This document shows, in pieces, positions 20,686 through 31,000 of a DNA stretch of 64,000 nucleotides. Under the pieces are notes generated by a model. That model did no database searches. It was not told where the DNA came from and worked only from the letters and a program-made list of their open reading frames with translations. The stretch is from Anomaloglossus baeobatrachus. Taxonomy: Eukaryota; Chordata; Amphibia; Anura; Aromobatidae. Where the stretch lies: contig NC_134357.1 of assembly GCF_048569485.1 (NCBI RefSeq), forward strand, positions 111,212,744 through 111,276,743, given 5' to 3'. Position 1 is the stretch's first letter. The number at the start of each line of letters is the position of its first letter. A program made the translations under genes and the position numbers.

Positions 20686-21060
20686 GAATAATCTAGGAAT
20701 AATTGAGATATTTACCATATAAAAATGGCCATTTCTATATCTGCGCAGTAGCCACATCAAGGCATATCTCATATACTGGGTACCTACTGTAACACCTCTC
20801 TCTGGGTTAAAAACCTCCTGTGGATGGGCAAGTAGGAACCTGCTACTAGAGAATAAAATCACCTGTGGCTACTGGAGGAGGTTCCTACTTGCCCAGACAT
20901 AGGATGTTTTTAACCCAGAGAGAGGCATTAGAGTAGGTATGGGATAATGCCTTCACGTGGCCACTGGGCAGATATATGGCCATTTTTATATGCTAAATAT
21001 CATCTAAATTTTTCCTAGATTTCCTTAAGCAGTAATGCATGTCTATATTCTATCTAATAT
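20686..21060. mobile_element. Palindromic MITE ('GGCATTAGAGYAGG' family)
   Basis: Inverted arms include AACACCTCTCTCTGGGTTAA (20790) and its inverse at 20910-20930, and ATATGGCCATTTTTATATG with its partner near 20718. The same AACCCAGAGAGAGGCATTAG core occurs at 47420-47440, so this is one family. Confidence 0.65.
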
Positions 21061-21813
21061 TCATGGTTTGCATGCTTTAGCATTTCAGAGTGCAACTGTG
21101 TTTTGTTTTGTTTTTTTTTGCTATTTTCATGCTGTTAATCATGTACCAAGAAAATGAGTAACTTCTTTTTAAAAACACATTAAAATCCCTGCATGTAGCA
21201 TTAAAAATAAAATGGCTAGCTACCCACTGGGCCGCTGCAATTTTGAAGAGGTTTTCAGGCTATCATGTTGCATACATATGGAGAGTAATATCACGGCAGT
21301 ATGTTATGGTGTGAGCGAACATTTGGTCTAGCACTAGACCTTCCTGAAAGAAATATTATAAGACATCGTATCCAGATAATAGACGCATTAGGGGCTACTT
21401 TTTGGTTTTGTTTGTCTACTGTGGGTATAGGGGTTGTCCACTTCTTCATAACAGTATAAACAAAACATGACCTCTGCAGCCAATCGGCTGCCACTAATTG
21501 GTCCTCACCAGAAGAGAAAACCAGGACACCAGTGGGGTATGCAATGCTGAGTATGGAAAACCTGCACCTGTAGCATGCGCAACAGACGTCTTTCCCGAAA
21601 ACCATGTTCTCAAGACCTCCATACAAATTAGAGCGGCAGTCGAGCCAGTCAATATCCATGTGTTTAGCCAACATTGTGTATAGGGGTCTTTTAAGGATGA
21701 ATGGATGTATATACGTTAGCAGTACGATTATATGCCTTAATGAGGGACAATAACACTGCTTGTTGGCCGCGCTCTCCTGGGTATATAATATCTCTTTCAT
21801 CTTTCCTTTCTAG
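21061..21813. other. Intronic sequence, nothing recognised
   Basis: AT-rich; no gene or repeat I can name. Confidence 0.4.
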
Positions 21814-21923
21814 ATGCTGAAATATTTTGCCGCCTTCGAAGTATTTTTTGAAGAAAATCTCCCCAAGCTTTTCCTGCACTTCAATTCCTATAGTCTTACT
21901 CCAGACCTCTACCTGATAGACTG
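21814..21923 (+). CDS. TBC1D12: TBC1D12 coding exon (TBC domain, part 3)
   Basis: A 110-nt exon encoding [20 protein letters not shown] then [16 protein letters not shown] plus the first two bases of a Trp codon. The CTTTCTAG acceptor ends at 21813 and the GTACGT donor starts at 21924. It follows the 5065-5193 exon directly in the vertebrate protein (…VDHSM|MLKYF…), so no exon is missing across the 16.6 kb intron despite its load of insertions. Confidence 0.95.
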
Positions 21924-22204
21924 GTACGTTACCTGGAGGCCAGAGAGCCTTGTGCACACAAATACCTACTAAGAATTATACATCCCTAATGAGAAATGAA
22001 GCACATTATACGTTTTCTTTACATTCTCCTATATTCTGGGTTTACACATAGTGTTCCCTCATTCAGAAGACTCCAGTTATTTCTCTTTTGGGAGGATGAC
22101 CACATGAAGATAAGAGTCGGTATTGTAATGTGCAATTGCTTATCTAATGCCCCCCTGTACATCTTCTCACTTGTTACATAGGGGGAAAAAAGCCAGTAGA
22201 GCAC

Positions 22205-22400
22205 ATAATATATAATATTTATTCACTTATATAGCGCCATTTATTCCACAGCGCTTTACAGACATTGGCAACACTGTCCCCATTCGGGTTCACAATCTAA
22301 ATTCCCGATCAGTATCCCGGTCTTTGGAGTCTGGGAAGAAACCGGAGAACCAGGTGGAAACCCACGCAAATACGGGAAGAACATACAAACCCATATGCTC
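22205..22400. repeat. L2-tail / SINE-like dispersed repeat
   Basis: ATATAGCGCCATTTATTCCA..CAGCGCTTTACA matches the tail of the L2 copies at 1030 and 19880, followed by a GGGAAGAAACCGGAGAACC..GGTGGAAACCCACGCAAA block that is common in vertebrate genomes. A second copy is at 57826-57960. Confidence 0.6.
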
Positions 22401-22959
22401 TAATATTGGTGGGTCCCCATTTGTGGTGACTAAATCCTGTACAGAGGGGTGAAGATGGAGAAGATGGTAGCAGACCGTGAGCTTACAGCGCCCTTGATAC
22501 AACAAACATTGTTTATGACAACACTTTTGCTTCTTACATAGTCAGTGTATACATTCCTCCACCAATTTCTCTTCCCGTTGCACCTTCTGACACTCTTGCA
22601 TTGGTCACTTCCAGGTTACTTTCATTTTTTGGGTCACACACAGGCTTTATTTGACAGAGAAATATGCTATATTTACAATATTTATTTTTGTCTTCCCTTG
22701 GCTATAATATACTATAAAAACTATGGTTTTTGAAGCTATAGCATGAAAGCTAGTGAATAATAGACTAAAGCAGCGACCACTCAAATAGTGTTGTATAAAT
22801 ACCCAAAAATCCTGAGTCACCTATATATTGACAATATTACTTATAGCTCATCTTTTGAGGACCATATCGAAAGTGTACACAACGCTTGTTTGTGCATTAT
22901 TATTTTTTTACTATAATATAACCCATGATTAACCTTTGTGGCAGTATTGCCATGAATTA

Positions 22960-23325
22960 GGGTATGTGCACACAATCACGATCCATTGTGTCCTGGACGC
23001 AGCGTGTCCTGACCTGAGAGGCCATGAGTCTCCTCCACAGTAGACTGCAGCTGCTCGTGGCCACGCTCCGGGCTTGGACAGTTGCGGTCTCTTGCTGTGA
23101 TCTCCCTGAAGAGAACGTGTGCATCTCCGCAGCAAATAATCGACTTGCTGCAGCTCTGGAAGCCTCACCGCAGGTCCGTCTTCACTGCAGCAAAAACAAG
23201 CACAGGGGCATGGTATTTTTAGAAATCACATCCACTGTGCTGGTACTGTACAACACAACGCTTTGGACGCAATGTAAACACACTGCATCCGAAACTCTGT
23301 GAACCCTGATCGTGGGCACTCAGCC
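22960..23325. mobile_element. Harbinger-like MITE
   Basis: The ends GGGTATGTGCACACAATCAC and GTGGGCACTCAGCC are flanked by TTA at 22957-22959 and 23326-23328. There is no coding capacity. Confidence 0.7.
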
Positions 23326-23392
23326 TTAGGATGTTTTTGAACATGGATCAGTTGTATTATTTAAAAAATAAATGAAAAAAAAATGTTTTTAA

Positions 23393-23990
23393 AGGGAACC
23401 TGTCACCAGTTTTGGGGCCTATAAGCTGCGGCCACCACCAGTGGGCTCTTATATACATCATTCTAACATGCTGTATATAAGAGCCCAGGCTGCTGTGTAG
23501 AATGTAAAAATCACTTTATAATACCTAAACGGTCGGTGCAGTGCAGACTGGTCAGATGGGCGTCTTCGTTCTCAGGTGCCGGTGCCTCCTCTTTTGGCCA
23601 TCTTTGTCGTCCTTCTGAAGCCAGGGTGCATGATGTGTCCTAAGTCATCCACACTTGCGTAGCATTGAGGTCCTGAGCAGGGCAGATCAAAGTATTGTAG
23701 TGCGCCTGCCCGGGATCTGCGAGTGTGTAGAACGTAGACGCGTCATGCACCCAAACTTAAGAAAGAGGACAAAGATGGCCGAAAGAGGAGGCGCCGTTAC
23801 CAGAGAAAGGAGACACCCATGTGGCCCAACTCCACCGCAGAGCGACCGTTAGGTGAGTATTATAAAGGGATTTTTACGTTCTACACAGCGCCCTGGGCTC
23901 GTATGTGCAGCATGTTAGAATACTGTATATAAGAGCCCACTGGTGGTGGTTGCAGCTGATAGGCCCCAAATCTGCTGACGGGTTCCCTTT
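23393..23990. mobile_element. T2/Kolobok-like palindromic MITE, copy 2
   Basis: TTAA at 23389-23392 and 23991-23994, with AAGGGAACCTGTCACCAG termini. It is the same family as 18459-19063, with shared arms GCTCTTATATACATCATTCT and inverse. It ends only about 65 bp before the next TBC1D12 exon. Confidence 0.8.
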
Positions 23991-24057
23991 TTAATGTTGG
24001 TAGTTTTATAGTGGTTTCAATGAATTTGACTTTTTTTTTTTTATTTTCTGCCTTCAG

Positions 24058-24316
24058 GATATTCACTCTATACAGTAAGTCTCTGCCGCTTGATCTGGCC
24101 TGTCGAGTGTGGGACGTGTTTTGCCGGGATGGGGAGGAGTTCTTGTTTAGGACCGCACTGGGAATCCTGCGACTGTATGAAGAGATCCTTTTACAGATGG
24201 ACTTTATCCATATAGCACAGTTCCTCACAAAACTGCCTGACGACATTACATCAGAAAAGCTGTTCAACTGCATCGCCGCCATTCAAATGCAAAACAGTAA
24301 TAAAAAGTGGACACAG
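24058..24316 (+). CDS. TBC1D12: TBC1D12 coding exon (TBC domain, part 4)
   Basis: A 259-nt exon. Its first base completes the Trp codon begun in the previous exon; 86 codons follow, from [20 protein letters not shown] through [20 protein letters not shown] to [12 protein letters not shown]. The TTCTGCCTTCAG acceptor ends at 24057 and the GTTAGT donor begins at 24317. The [18 protein letters not shown] and [12 protein letters not shown] segments distinguish TBC1D12 from TBC1D14. No disabling change is seen. A T2-like MITE ends 65 bp upstream, close to where branch-point signals usually lie. Confidence 0.96.
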
Positions 24317-24745
24317 GTTAGTGTGAGGCCCGGTGGGGTTTAGGTAACCTTTCAGCTTGTGAGGATCAGATCCTACGTTTCCACCACTGATTGCATGCAA
24401 TCCTGTCCTTGCTGCTCTCCTAGATCTGCACACAACTTATAGCTCAGGGTTTTCTTTTGACATCTGTATAATAACTGACCAAACTCACCATGAATGTAAA
24501 CTCCATGGATCATAAAGGATCCATTACATACACAGACTCATGATCCCTTATTCTCTGGATATTCATCTCTTCACACAGGGTACTAGACTACTGAAATAAA
24601 GGAAAGTTATAAAAACTTTGGGGTTACATGTTAAGACTTTTTTTTCAGGTAAATAAATAATATTTTTATAGATTAGCTTTTAAATAGATTTTAGACGATT
24701 GATGGGAGATCCTTGAGATTCCTGTTACTCGGTAGGAGGAGTGGA
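24317..24745. other. Intronic sequence, nothing recognised
   Basis: No repeat or gene signal supported. Confidence 0.4.
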
Positions 24746-24748
24746 CAT

Positions 24749-25105
24749 TGGTAGAGATGAGCGGACCTGTAGGTAAATGTTAGTTTGGGACCCGGACTTG
24801 TCACTAATTGGGTAGTTCGGGTCTCTGCCCACATGCAGCCATCCATAAACAGATCACTTCCAGGGGAGGATGGATAGGGTTTTTCCATTTTGTTTGGTGC
24901 ACACTACATCCGCTCACATTGCCGTTAGCCCCAGCGTGATCAAACACTGCAAGCGGCTCTCATTGGGCCGGGCACTGAGTGTCCCAGAGCGCAGTGATGC
25001 TCGCGCAAGTGGTTTGCATACATAAAGCTCCTGAACTGTTTTTTTTTTGTTTTAGTTTGTGTTTTCATATGAACACCGAACCTCATGTTTGCTCATATCT
25101 AGTCA
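24749..25105. mobile_element. Palindromic MITE (TAGAGATGAGCG family)
   Basis: The left TAGAGATGAGCGGACCTGTA and right CATGTTTGCTCATATCTAG are inverted, with GTTYGGG..CCCGAAC-like sub-terminal pairs. It is degenerate and therefore older than the T2-like copies. Confidence 0.55.
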
Positions 25106-25558
25106 CTGGGGTTCACGGTCTGGCATCAGTATTGGCACAGCGACAGTTGGTTTGGTCCTAGGGTTAGGAATCTCTTTTCAGCACCATCTCAGTTGAATCT
25201 TGAGCTCAGATTTCTGCCCATATTGAGCACCAATCATCACTTTTTGAAAAAATTGGAGATAAAATAATCGTTCTTTGCAATAAAGTTGGCAGTATGTCCA
25301 TTTCATAAACGTGGCTGATGTACGGTCAACAATTTTAGTTTGGTCTGCATAAATGACACAATTGGCTGTTTTGCTCAGAGGCCAATGATCAAGAATGACT
25401 GTACTCATTCAGCCAATGCACACAGATCTGTGGCGTCAGTAACATCTGGACCCATATAAACTCAATTTCATTCCAGGTAATATTTGGGGGGGGGTTTGTT
25501 AGTTTTCTAAATTCCAACATGTTTATGTGTAAATCTTATGTGGCTTTAGTGGGTGGCA
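25106..25558. other. Intronic sequence, nothing recognised
   Basis: Contains a G-run near 25490. No gene seen. Confidence 0.4.
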
Positions 25559-26783
25559 TTAAAGGGAACCTTTTACCAGTTTTGGTGACTATAAGCTGTG
25601 GCCACCATCACTGGGCTCTTATATACAGCATTCTAACATGGTGTATATAAGCGCCCAGGCCAAAAAAGGAGGCGCCAGCACCGGAGAACGAAGATGCCCA
25701 TATGACCCAACTCCACCGCAGCAGCCGTTTAGGCAAGTATTATAAAGTGATTTTCTTTATCGTTCCTTCCATGGGAGACCCAGACCATGGGGTGTATAGC
25801 TAGCGCCTCCGGAGGACACACAAAGCACTACACTCAAATGTGTAGCTCCTCCCTCCGGGCTATATACACCCCCTGGATGACAATCTACCCAGTTCAACGC
25901 TTTGTGTTCCAGGAGGATCACACACATATTTTTTATTTTAATTTTTAAAGATTTGGAAGAAAAGCGGGTCCAGTCTGGACTCCCGGCATGTCCCTTCACG
26001 CTCCACTCTGCGGGGTGCTGTTAAGGTTGATTTTACTAAGGCTGGAGCCTTCACATGCCGAGCTCCTTCGCATCCTCTGTCGAGGCTCTGTTTGAAGTGG
26101 GAGCCATCACGGTCCTCTCTGCTTGCAGAAGACCGGTCTCCATCCGCAGCCCTGTCTGGTCCCTGCTGGAAGGAGCGTTAACCCCCACTCAGGGACATGG
26201 CCCTGCGTCTCAAAGCTAAGTATTGAGACGTTTTTTTCAGGGGTCCCGGGCACTTTTATTAGGGGGACAGTATGTGCTTTAGCGTTACTGTTAATTTCGG
26301 CCGGTTCTGGGAATTTTCCATGTGAACCGCGCCGACGGTGCCTGCTCGTCGGCCGCACTTTAAAATCTAGGCCCCGGCTTCAGTTTGGGCCTAGTTTCGT
26401 TTTCGGCTCCTATGCATGTTTTGCATACAGCGCCGCCCACCGCCCGACCAGCAGAGGGGAGGGCACTCCTCTCTAGGGAGATGTCCCCTCCCCTGTCTAC
26501 CTCCCTGTGTCTCTCTGCCCTCTGTGTTTCCCGCTCCTGGGCTTATACACGCACCCCCTCCTTCTCCCAGCGCCATTTTCTCAGCGTTTCTCACACTGGG
26601 AAGCGCTGGAAGCTGCAGCTGCATACTATCTGGAAGGCTGACACTTCACAGGGGAGCGGTGAAATCCGGAGGACACACAGAGAGCAGGGCTGGTAAGCCA
26701 CAACCCCTGGTTGTGGACTTTTTATTACACTCTCAGGCTTTCTACAGGAGTGTATCTGGCTGCAGAACTTCCTCCACAGCAGC

Positions 26784-28205
26784 ATGTCTGTCACTAGGAG
26801 CAAGACTGCAAACATGTATGCTATATGCACTGCTTGTAAGCTAATTCTGCCAGAGCCAAGCACATACCCACATTGTGATACCTGTGCTAATATGGTTGTG
26901 TCTCAGCCTGGAGCCTCCGCAGGGGTCCCTCCGGCTGCGCCGGCCCCGGTGGCTGAACCCCCGGCTTGGGTAGCATCTTTTTCACAAGCTCTTTCCAAGT
27001 CGTTTGCCGACTCCATGGGGCAGCTGTCCCGGACGCTGCTGTCTATGCATCAGCCTCCCTCTCAGGGTGTCTCTGCGGCTCCGAGCTCTGCAGAGCCCTC
27101 AGAGCAGGTCCTAGGACCCCGTCCCCCTAAACGGAGACGCACGGACCCTTCTCCTTCCTCGTCCCACGGCTCTGATTCACAAGCCGAGGTGCAGGGCGAG
27201 GAGGATTCACTTGCTGTGGGCTCAGACGCTGCCTCTATGTACCCCATTGACTTGTCTGAGGGTGATGCGGATGTTAGTGACTTGATTACGTCCATTAACT
27301 CCGTGCTGAACCTCAACCCACAAGAGTCAGAGGAACAACCCTCTCTGGTAGAGGTACACCAGTTTACCTCTCCTAAGAAACCTAGGAGTATGTTTTTTAA
27401 CCATTCCAGCTTTCAGACCACTGTTAACAAGCCCAGGGCCTGTCCTGACAAACGCTTTCTGAAGCGTAGTTCAGATGACAGTTTTCCTTTTCCACCAGAG
27501 GTGGTTAAGGAATGGGCCCAGTCTCCAAAGGTGGACCCTCCGGTGTCCAGAATCTCAGCCCGCACAGTCGTTGCTGTGGCTGACGGCACTTCTCTTAAGG
27601 ACCCCACTGACCGCCAGGTTGACCTTCTGGCCAAGTCTGTATTTGAGGCGGCAGGAGCCTCCTTCTCCCCGTCTTTTGCGGCAGTGTGGGCTCTTAAGGC
27701 TATCTCTGCCTCGCTGGCGGAGATTCATTCCCTCTCCAGGGACTCTATTCCTGAGATGGATGCCTTAACTTCTCAAGCTTCGGCTTTTGCATCCTACGCC
27801 ATGTCTGCCATCCTGGAGGCTTCTCACCGCACGGCAGTGGCCTCCGCTAACTCCCTCGCGATCCGCAGGATCTTGTGGCTTCGAGAGTGGAAAGCGGACG
27901 CTTCCTCTAAGAAGTACCTTGCGAGTCTCCCTTTTACTGGGTCCCGGCTGTTTGGGGAACAGCTTGATGGCATAATTAAGGAGGCTACTGGCGGGAAGAG
28001 TACTTCCTTGCCACAAACTAAAGCCAAGAAACCTGCCCAGGTCAGGAACCAATCGAGGTTTCGTTCCTTTCGTTCCTCTAACTGGTCATCCTCTAAGCCC
28101 TCGGCCTCGTCCACTACCGCCAAGGATCGTAAATCCAACTGGCGCGCAAAGCCGCGTCCTCAAAAGACCGGAGGAGCCGCTGCCACCAAGGCAGCCTCCT
28201 CGTGA
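26784..28205 (+). CDS. DIRS C ORF1, Gag-like protein
   Basis: A 473-residue open frame with the same plan as ORF1 of A and B: an N-terminal C-x2-C ... H-C-x2-C cluster (ICTAC ... PHCDTC), a Ser/Pro/acid-rich linker, a conserved core (KVDPPVSRISARTVVAVADG) and a basic Ser/Arg/Lys-rich tail. It is clearly diverged from A and B, so the shared parts mark what the family keeps. Confidence 0.83.
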   Translation: MSVTRSKTANMYAICTACKLILPEPSTYPHCDTCANMVVSQPGASAGVPPAAPAPVAEPPAWVASFSQALSKSFADSMGQLSRTLLSMHQPPSQGVSAAPSSAEPSEQVLGPRPPKRRRTDPSPSSSHGSDSQAEVQGEEDSLAVGSDAASMYPIDLSEGDADVSDLITSINSVLNLNPQESEEQPSLVEVHQFTSPKKPRSMFFNHSSFQTTVNKPRACPDKRFLKRSSDDSFPFPPEVVKEWAQSPKVDPPVSRISARTVVAVADGTSLKDPTDRQVDLLAKSVFEAAGASFSPSFAAVWALKAISASLAEIHSLSRDSIPEMDALTSQASAFASYAMSAILEASHRTAVASANSLAIRRILWLREWKADASSKKYLASLPFTGSRLFGEQLDGIIKEATGGKSTSLPQTKAKKPAQVRNQSRFRSFRSSNWSSSKPSASSTTAKDRKSNWRAKPRPQKTGGAAATKAASS

Positions 28206-29524
28206 CTATCTGGCCGCGCCAGCAAAGTCCTTGGTCGGTGGCAGGCTCTCCCACTTTGGCGACGTGTGGTTGCAACACGTCTCCGATCAGTGGGTGCGGG
28301 ATATCATCACCCACGGCTACAGGATACCTTTCTTTTTCGCTCTATTGGGAGACCCAGACAATTGGGGTGTATAGGCTATGCCTCCGGAGGCCGCACAAAG
28401 TACTACACTTAAAAGTGTTAGGCCCCTCCCCTTCTGCCTATACACCCCCCGTGCTCCCACGGGCTCCCCAGTTTTCTGCTTTGTGCGAAGGAGGTCAGAC
28501 ACGCACAGCACAGCTCCACAGATTAGTCAGCAGCAGCTGCTGACTATGTCGGATGGAAGAAAAGTGGGCCCATATAGGGCCCCCAGCATGCTCCCTTTTC
28601 ACCCCACTCTTGTCGGCGGTGTTGTTAAGGTTGAGGTACCCATTGCGGGTACGGAGGCTGGAGCCCACATGCTGTTTTCCTTCCCCATCCCCCTTAGGGC
28701 TCTGGGCGAAGTGGGATCCCATCGGTCTCCAGGCACTGAGACCGTGCTTCATCCACAACTCCTGTGGAGCCTGATGGATAGGAGCCGATACCGTTCAGGG
28801 ACATGGCCCTGCATCTTGGAGGTACTCTGTATCCCTGTGGGGACCGCGCACGGCATCACCTCAGCTTTGCTGGGTGTGCTAGTGCACCGGGGACCGCGGC
28901 GCTGACCGGGTCTATATGTGCCATTACACACTCAGCGTCGCTGAGTGTGTTTATATGTAAGGGCTACCGCACTAACCGCCGCTGCCATGGGACACTGCGG
29001 CGCGGCTGGGACTTGTAGTTCGCCGGGGACTTTCACGCCGGCCGCGCTTTTACGGCGGCCGCGTTTATTACTAGAGTCCCCGGCTTCCTTGCGGCCTAGT
29101 TTACTTTTCTCCCGCCCTCAGCCCTGACAGGCAGGGGGAAGGGCGGGACGCTGCACGGAGCGAGCAGCTCTGAGGGCTGGAGTATGATTTACATACTCCA
29201 CCCCCCTCACTGTGCACGGTGTGAGCACCAGTTCGCGCTCTTTCTCGGCCACGCCCACAGCTCCCTCATCTCGTCAGGACGCCGCAGCCATTCCTGTCAG
29301 CTCCACCGACGCTGCAGAAGAGGGACAAGTCCTGGGAGACCCAGACACGGTCTCTGGTGGCCTCACAACCGCTTTAGGCGGCTGGTAAGCAGCACCTGTG
29401 GTGCGAACCCCATGGTGCTGTAGTGTATTGGTACATTATTTGTGTATCGTATATACTTTACACTGTATGAGCACAGTTCATTCTGGCTATATACCCTTTT
29501 GTGTAACTCAAGGAAAACTATAGC

Positions 29525-31000
29525 ATGGCGCCCACAAAAGGCAGGGGTGCCAAAACACAGGCTTATTATGCTGCCTGCGCCGCATGTAAGACCTCGCTAC
29601 CGGCAGGTTCCACTGACCCTCATTGTGTGCAGTGTTCGACCCCTGTGCCACTTCTTCAGCCGGAGCCTATGCTAAGAGGGGCCCAGGGGGAGCCACCTGT
29701 TGACACTGTCCAGGTGACGGGGACTGAGTTTGCTAAACTCTCTGAGACTATGGCTAAGATACTAGAAGCCTTGCAGTCCAGGCCGGTATCTCAGCAACGG
29801 GACTCTGTTGAATCGTTGTTCCCGGGCCCCCCTCAGTTGGACCAACAATGTCCTCCCGGGGTATCTCCTGCATCCCAGTCTGAGGGTTCTGACTTAGACC
29901 CCAGCCCCAGATCGACTAAGCGGGCTCGCTTAGAATTTCCCTCGACATCATATTGTTTAGGGTCTCAGCGGGGGGAATCTTTGGTTGATGATGCGGAGAC
30001 AGCTGATCAGGATTCTGATCCTGAGAGCGCTCTCAATCTTAATACTCCAGACGGGGACGCCATAGTAAACGATCTTATTGCGTCCATCCATCAGTTGCTG
30101 GATATTTCTCCCTCAGCCCCTCCGGCGGAGGAGTCAGCTTCTCAGCAGGAGAAATTTCGTTTCAGGTTTCCCAAGCGGACACAGAGTATGTTTCTAGACC
30201 ACTCTGATTTCAGAGAGGCAATCCAGAATCACCATGCTTGTCCAGATAAGCGTTTTTCTAAGCGCCTTAAGGATACACGTTATCCTTTCCCCCCGGACGT
30301 GGTTAAAGGTTGGACTCAATGTCCCAAAGTGGATCCTCCAATCTCCAGACTGGCGGCTAGGTCCATACTTGCAGTGGAAGATGGGGCCTCGCTCAAAGAT
30401 GCCACTGACAGGCAGATGGAGCTCTGGTTGAAATCCATCTATGAAGCTATCGGAGCTTCTTTTGCCCCAGCATTCGCAGCCGTATGGGCGCTGCAAGCTA
30501 TCTCAGCAGGTCAAGCGCAAATTGAAGCAGCCACATGCACGGCCGCGCCACAAGTGGCATCCATTACCACCCAGACCTCGGCAATTGCGTCTTACGCTAT
30601 TAATGCTGTCCTGGACTCTGTGAGCCGTACGGCGGTGGCGACCGCCAATTCGGTGGTACTCCGCAGGGCCTTGTGGCTACGGGAATGGAAGGCAGATTCG
30701 GCTTCCAAAAAGCGCTTAACCAGTTTGCCAATTTCTGGCGACAGGCTGTTTGGTGAGCGTCTGGATGAAATCATCAAACAATCCAAGGGAAAGGATACAT
30801 CCTTACCCCAGCCCAAACAGAACATTCCCCAACAGAGGAGAGGACAGTCGAGGTTTCGGTCCTTTCGGGGCGCGGGCAGGTCGCAATTCTCCTCGTCCAA
30901 AAGGTCTCAGAAAGAACAAAGGAACTCTGATGCATGGCGGTCTAAGTCACGTCCTAAAAAGAACATTGGAGGCACCGCTAACAAAGCGGCTTCCTCATGA
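29525..31000 (+). CDS. DIRS B ORF1, Gag-like protein
   Basis: A 491-residue open frame starting MAPTKGRGAKTQAYYAACAA. It is close to ORF1 of element A throughout, including the Cys/His cluster (AACAAC ... PHCVQC), the core KVDPPISRLAARSILAVEDG and the basic tail. Its start supports the second Met (11674) as the start in A. Confidence 0.83.
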   Translation: MAPTKGRGAKTQAYYAACAACKTSLPAGSTDPHCVQCSTPVPLLQPEPMLRGAQGEPPVDTVQVTGTEFAKLSETMAKILEALQSRPVSQQRDSVESLFPGPPQLDQQCPPGVSPASQSEGSDLDPSPRSTKRARLEFPSTSYCLGSQRGESLVDDAETADQDSDPESALNLNTPDGDAIVNDLIASIHQLLDISPSAPPAEESASQQEKFRFRFPKRTQSMFLDHSDFREAIQNHHACPDKRFSKRLKDTRYPFPPDVVKGWTQCPKVDPPISRLAARSILAVEDGASLKDATDRQMELWLKSIYEAIGASFAPAFAAVWALQAISAGQAQIEAATCTAAPQVASITTQTSAIASYAINAVLDSVSRTAVATANSVVLRRALWLREWKADSASKKRLTSLPISGDRLFGERLDEIIKQSKGKDTSLPQPKQNIPQQRRGQSRFRSFRGAGRSQFSSSKRSQKEQRNSDAWRSKSRPKKNIGGTANKAASS

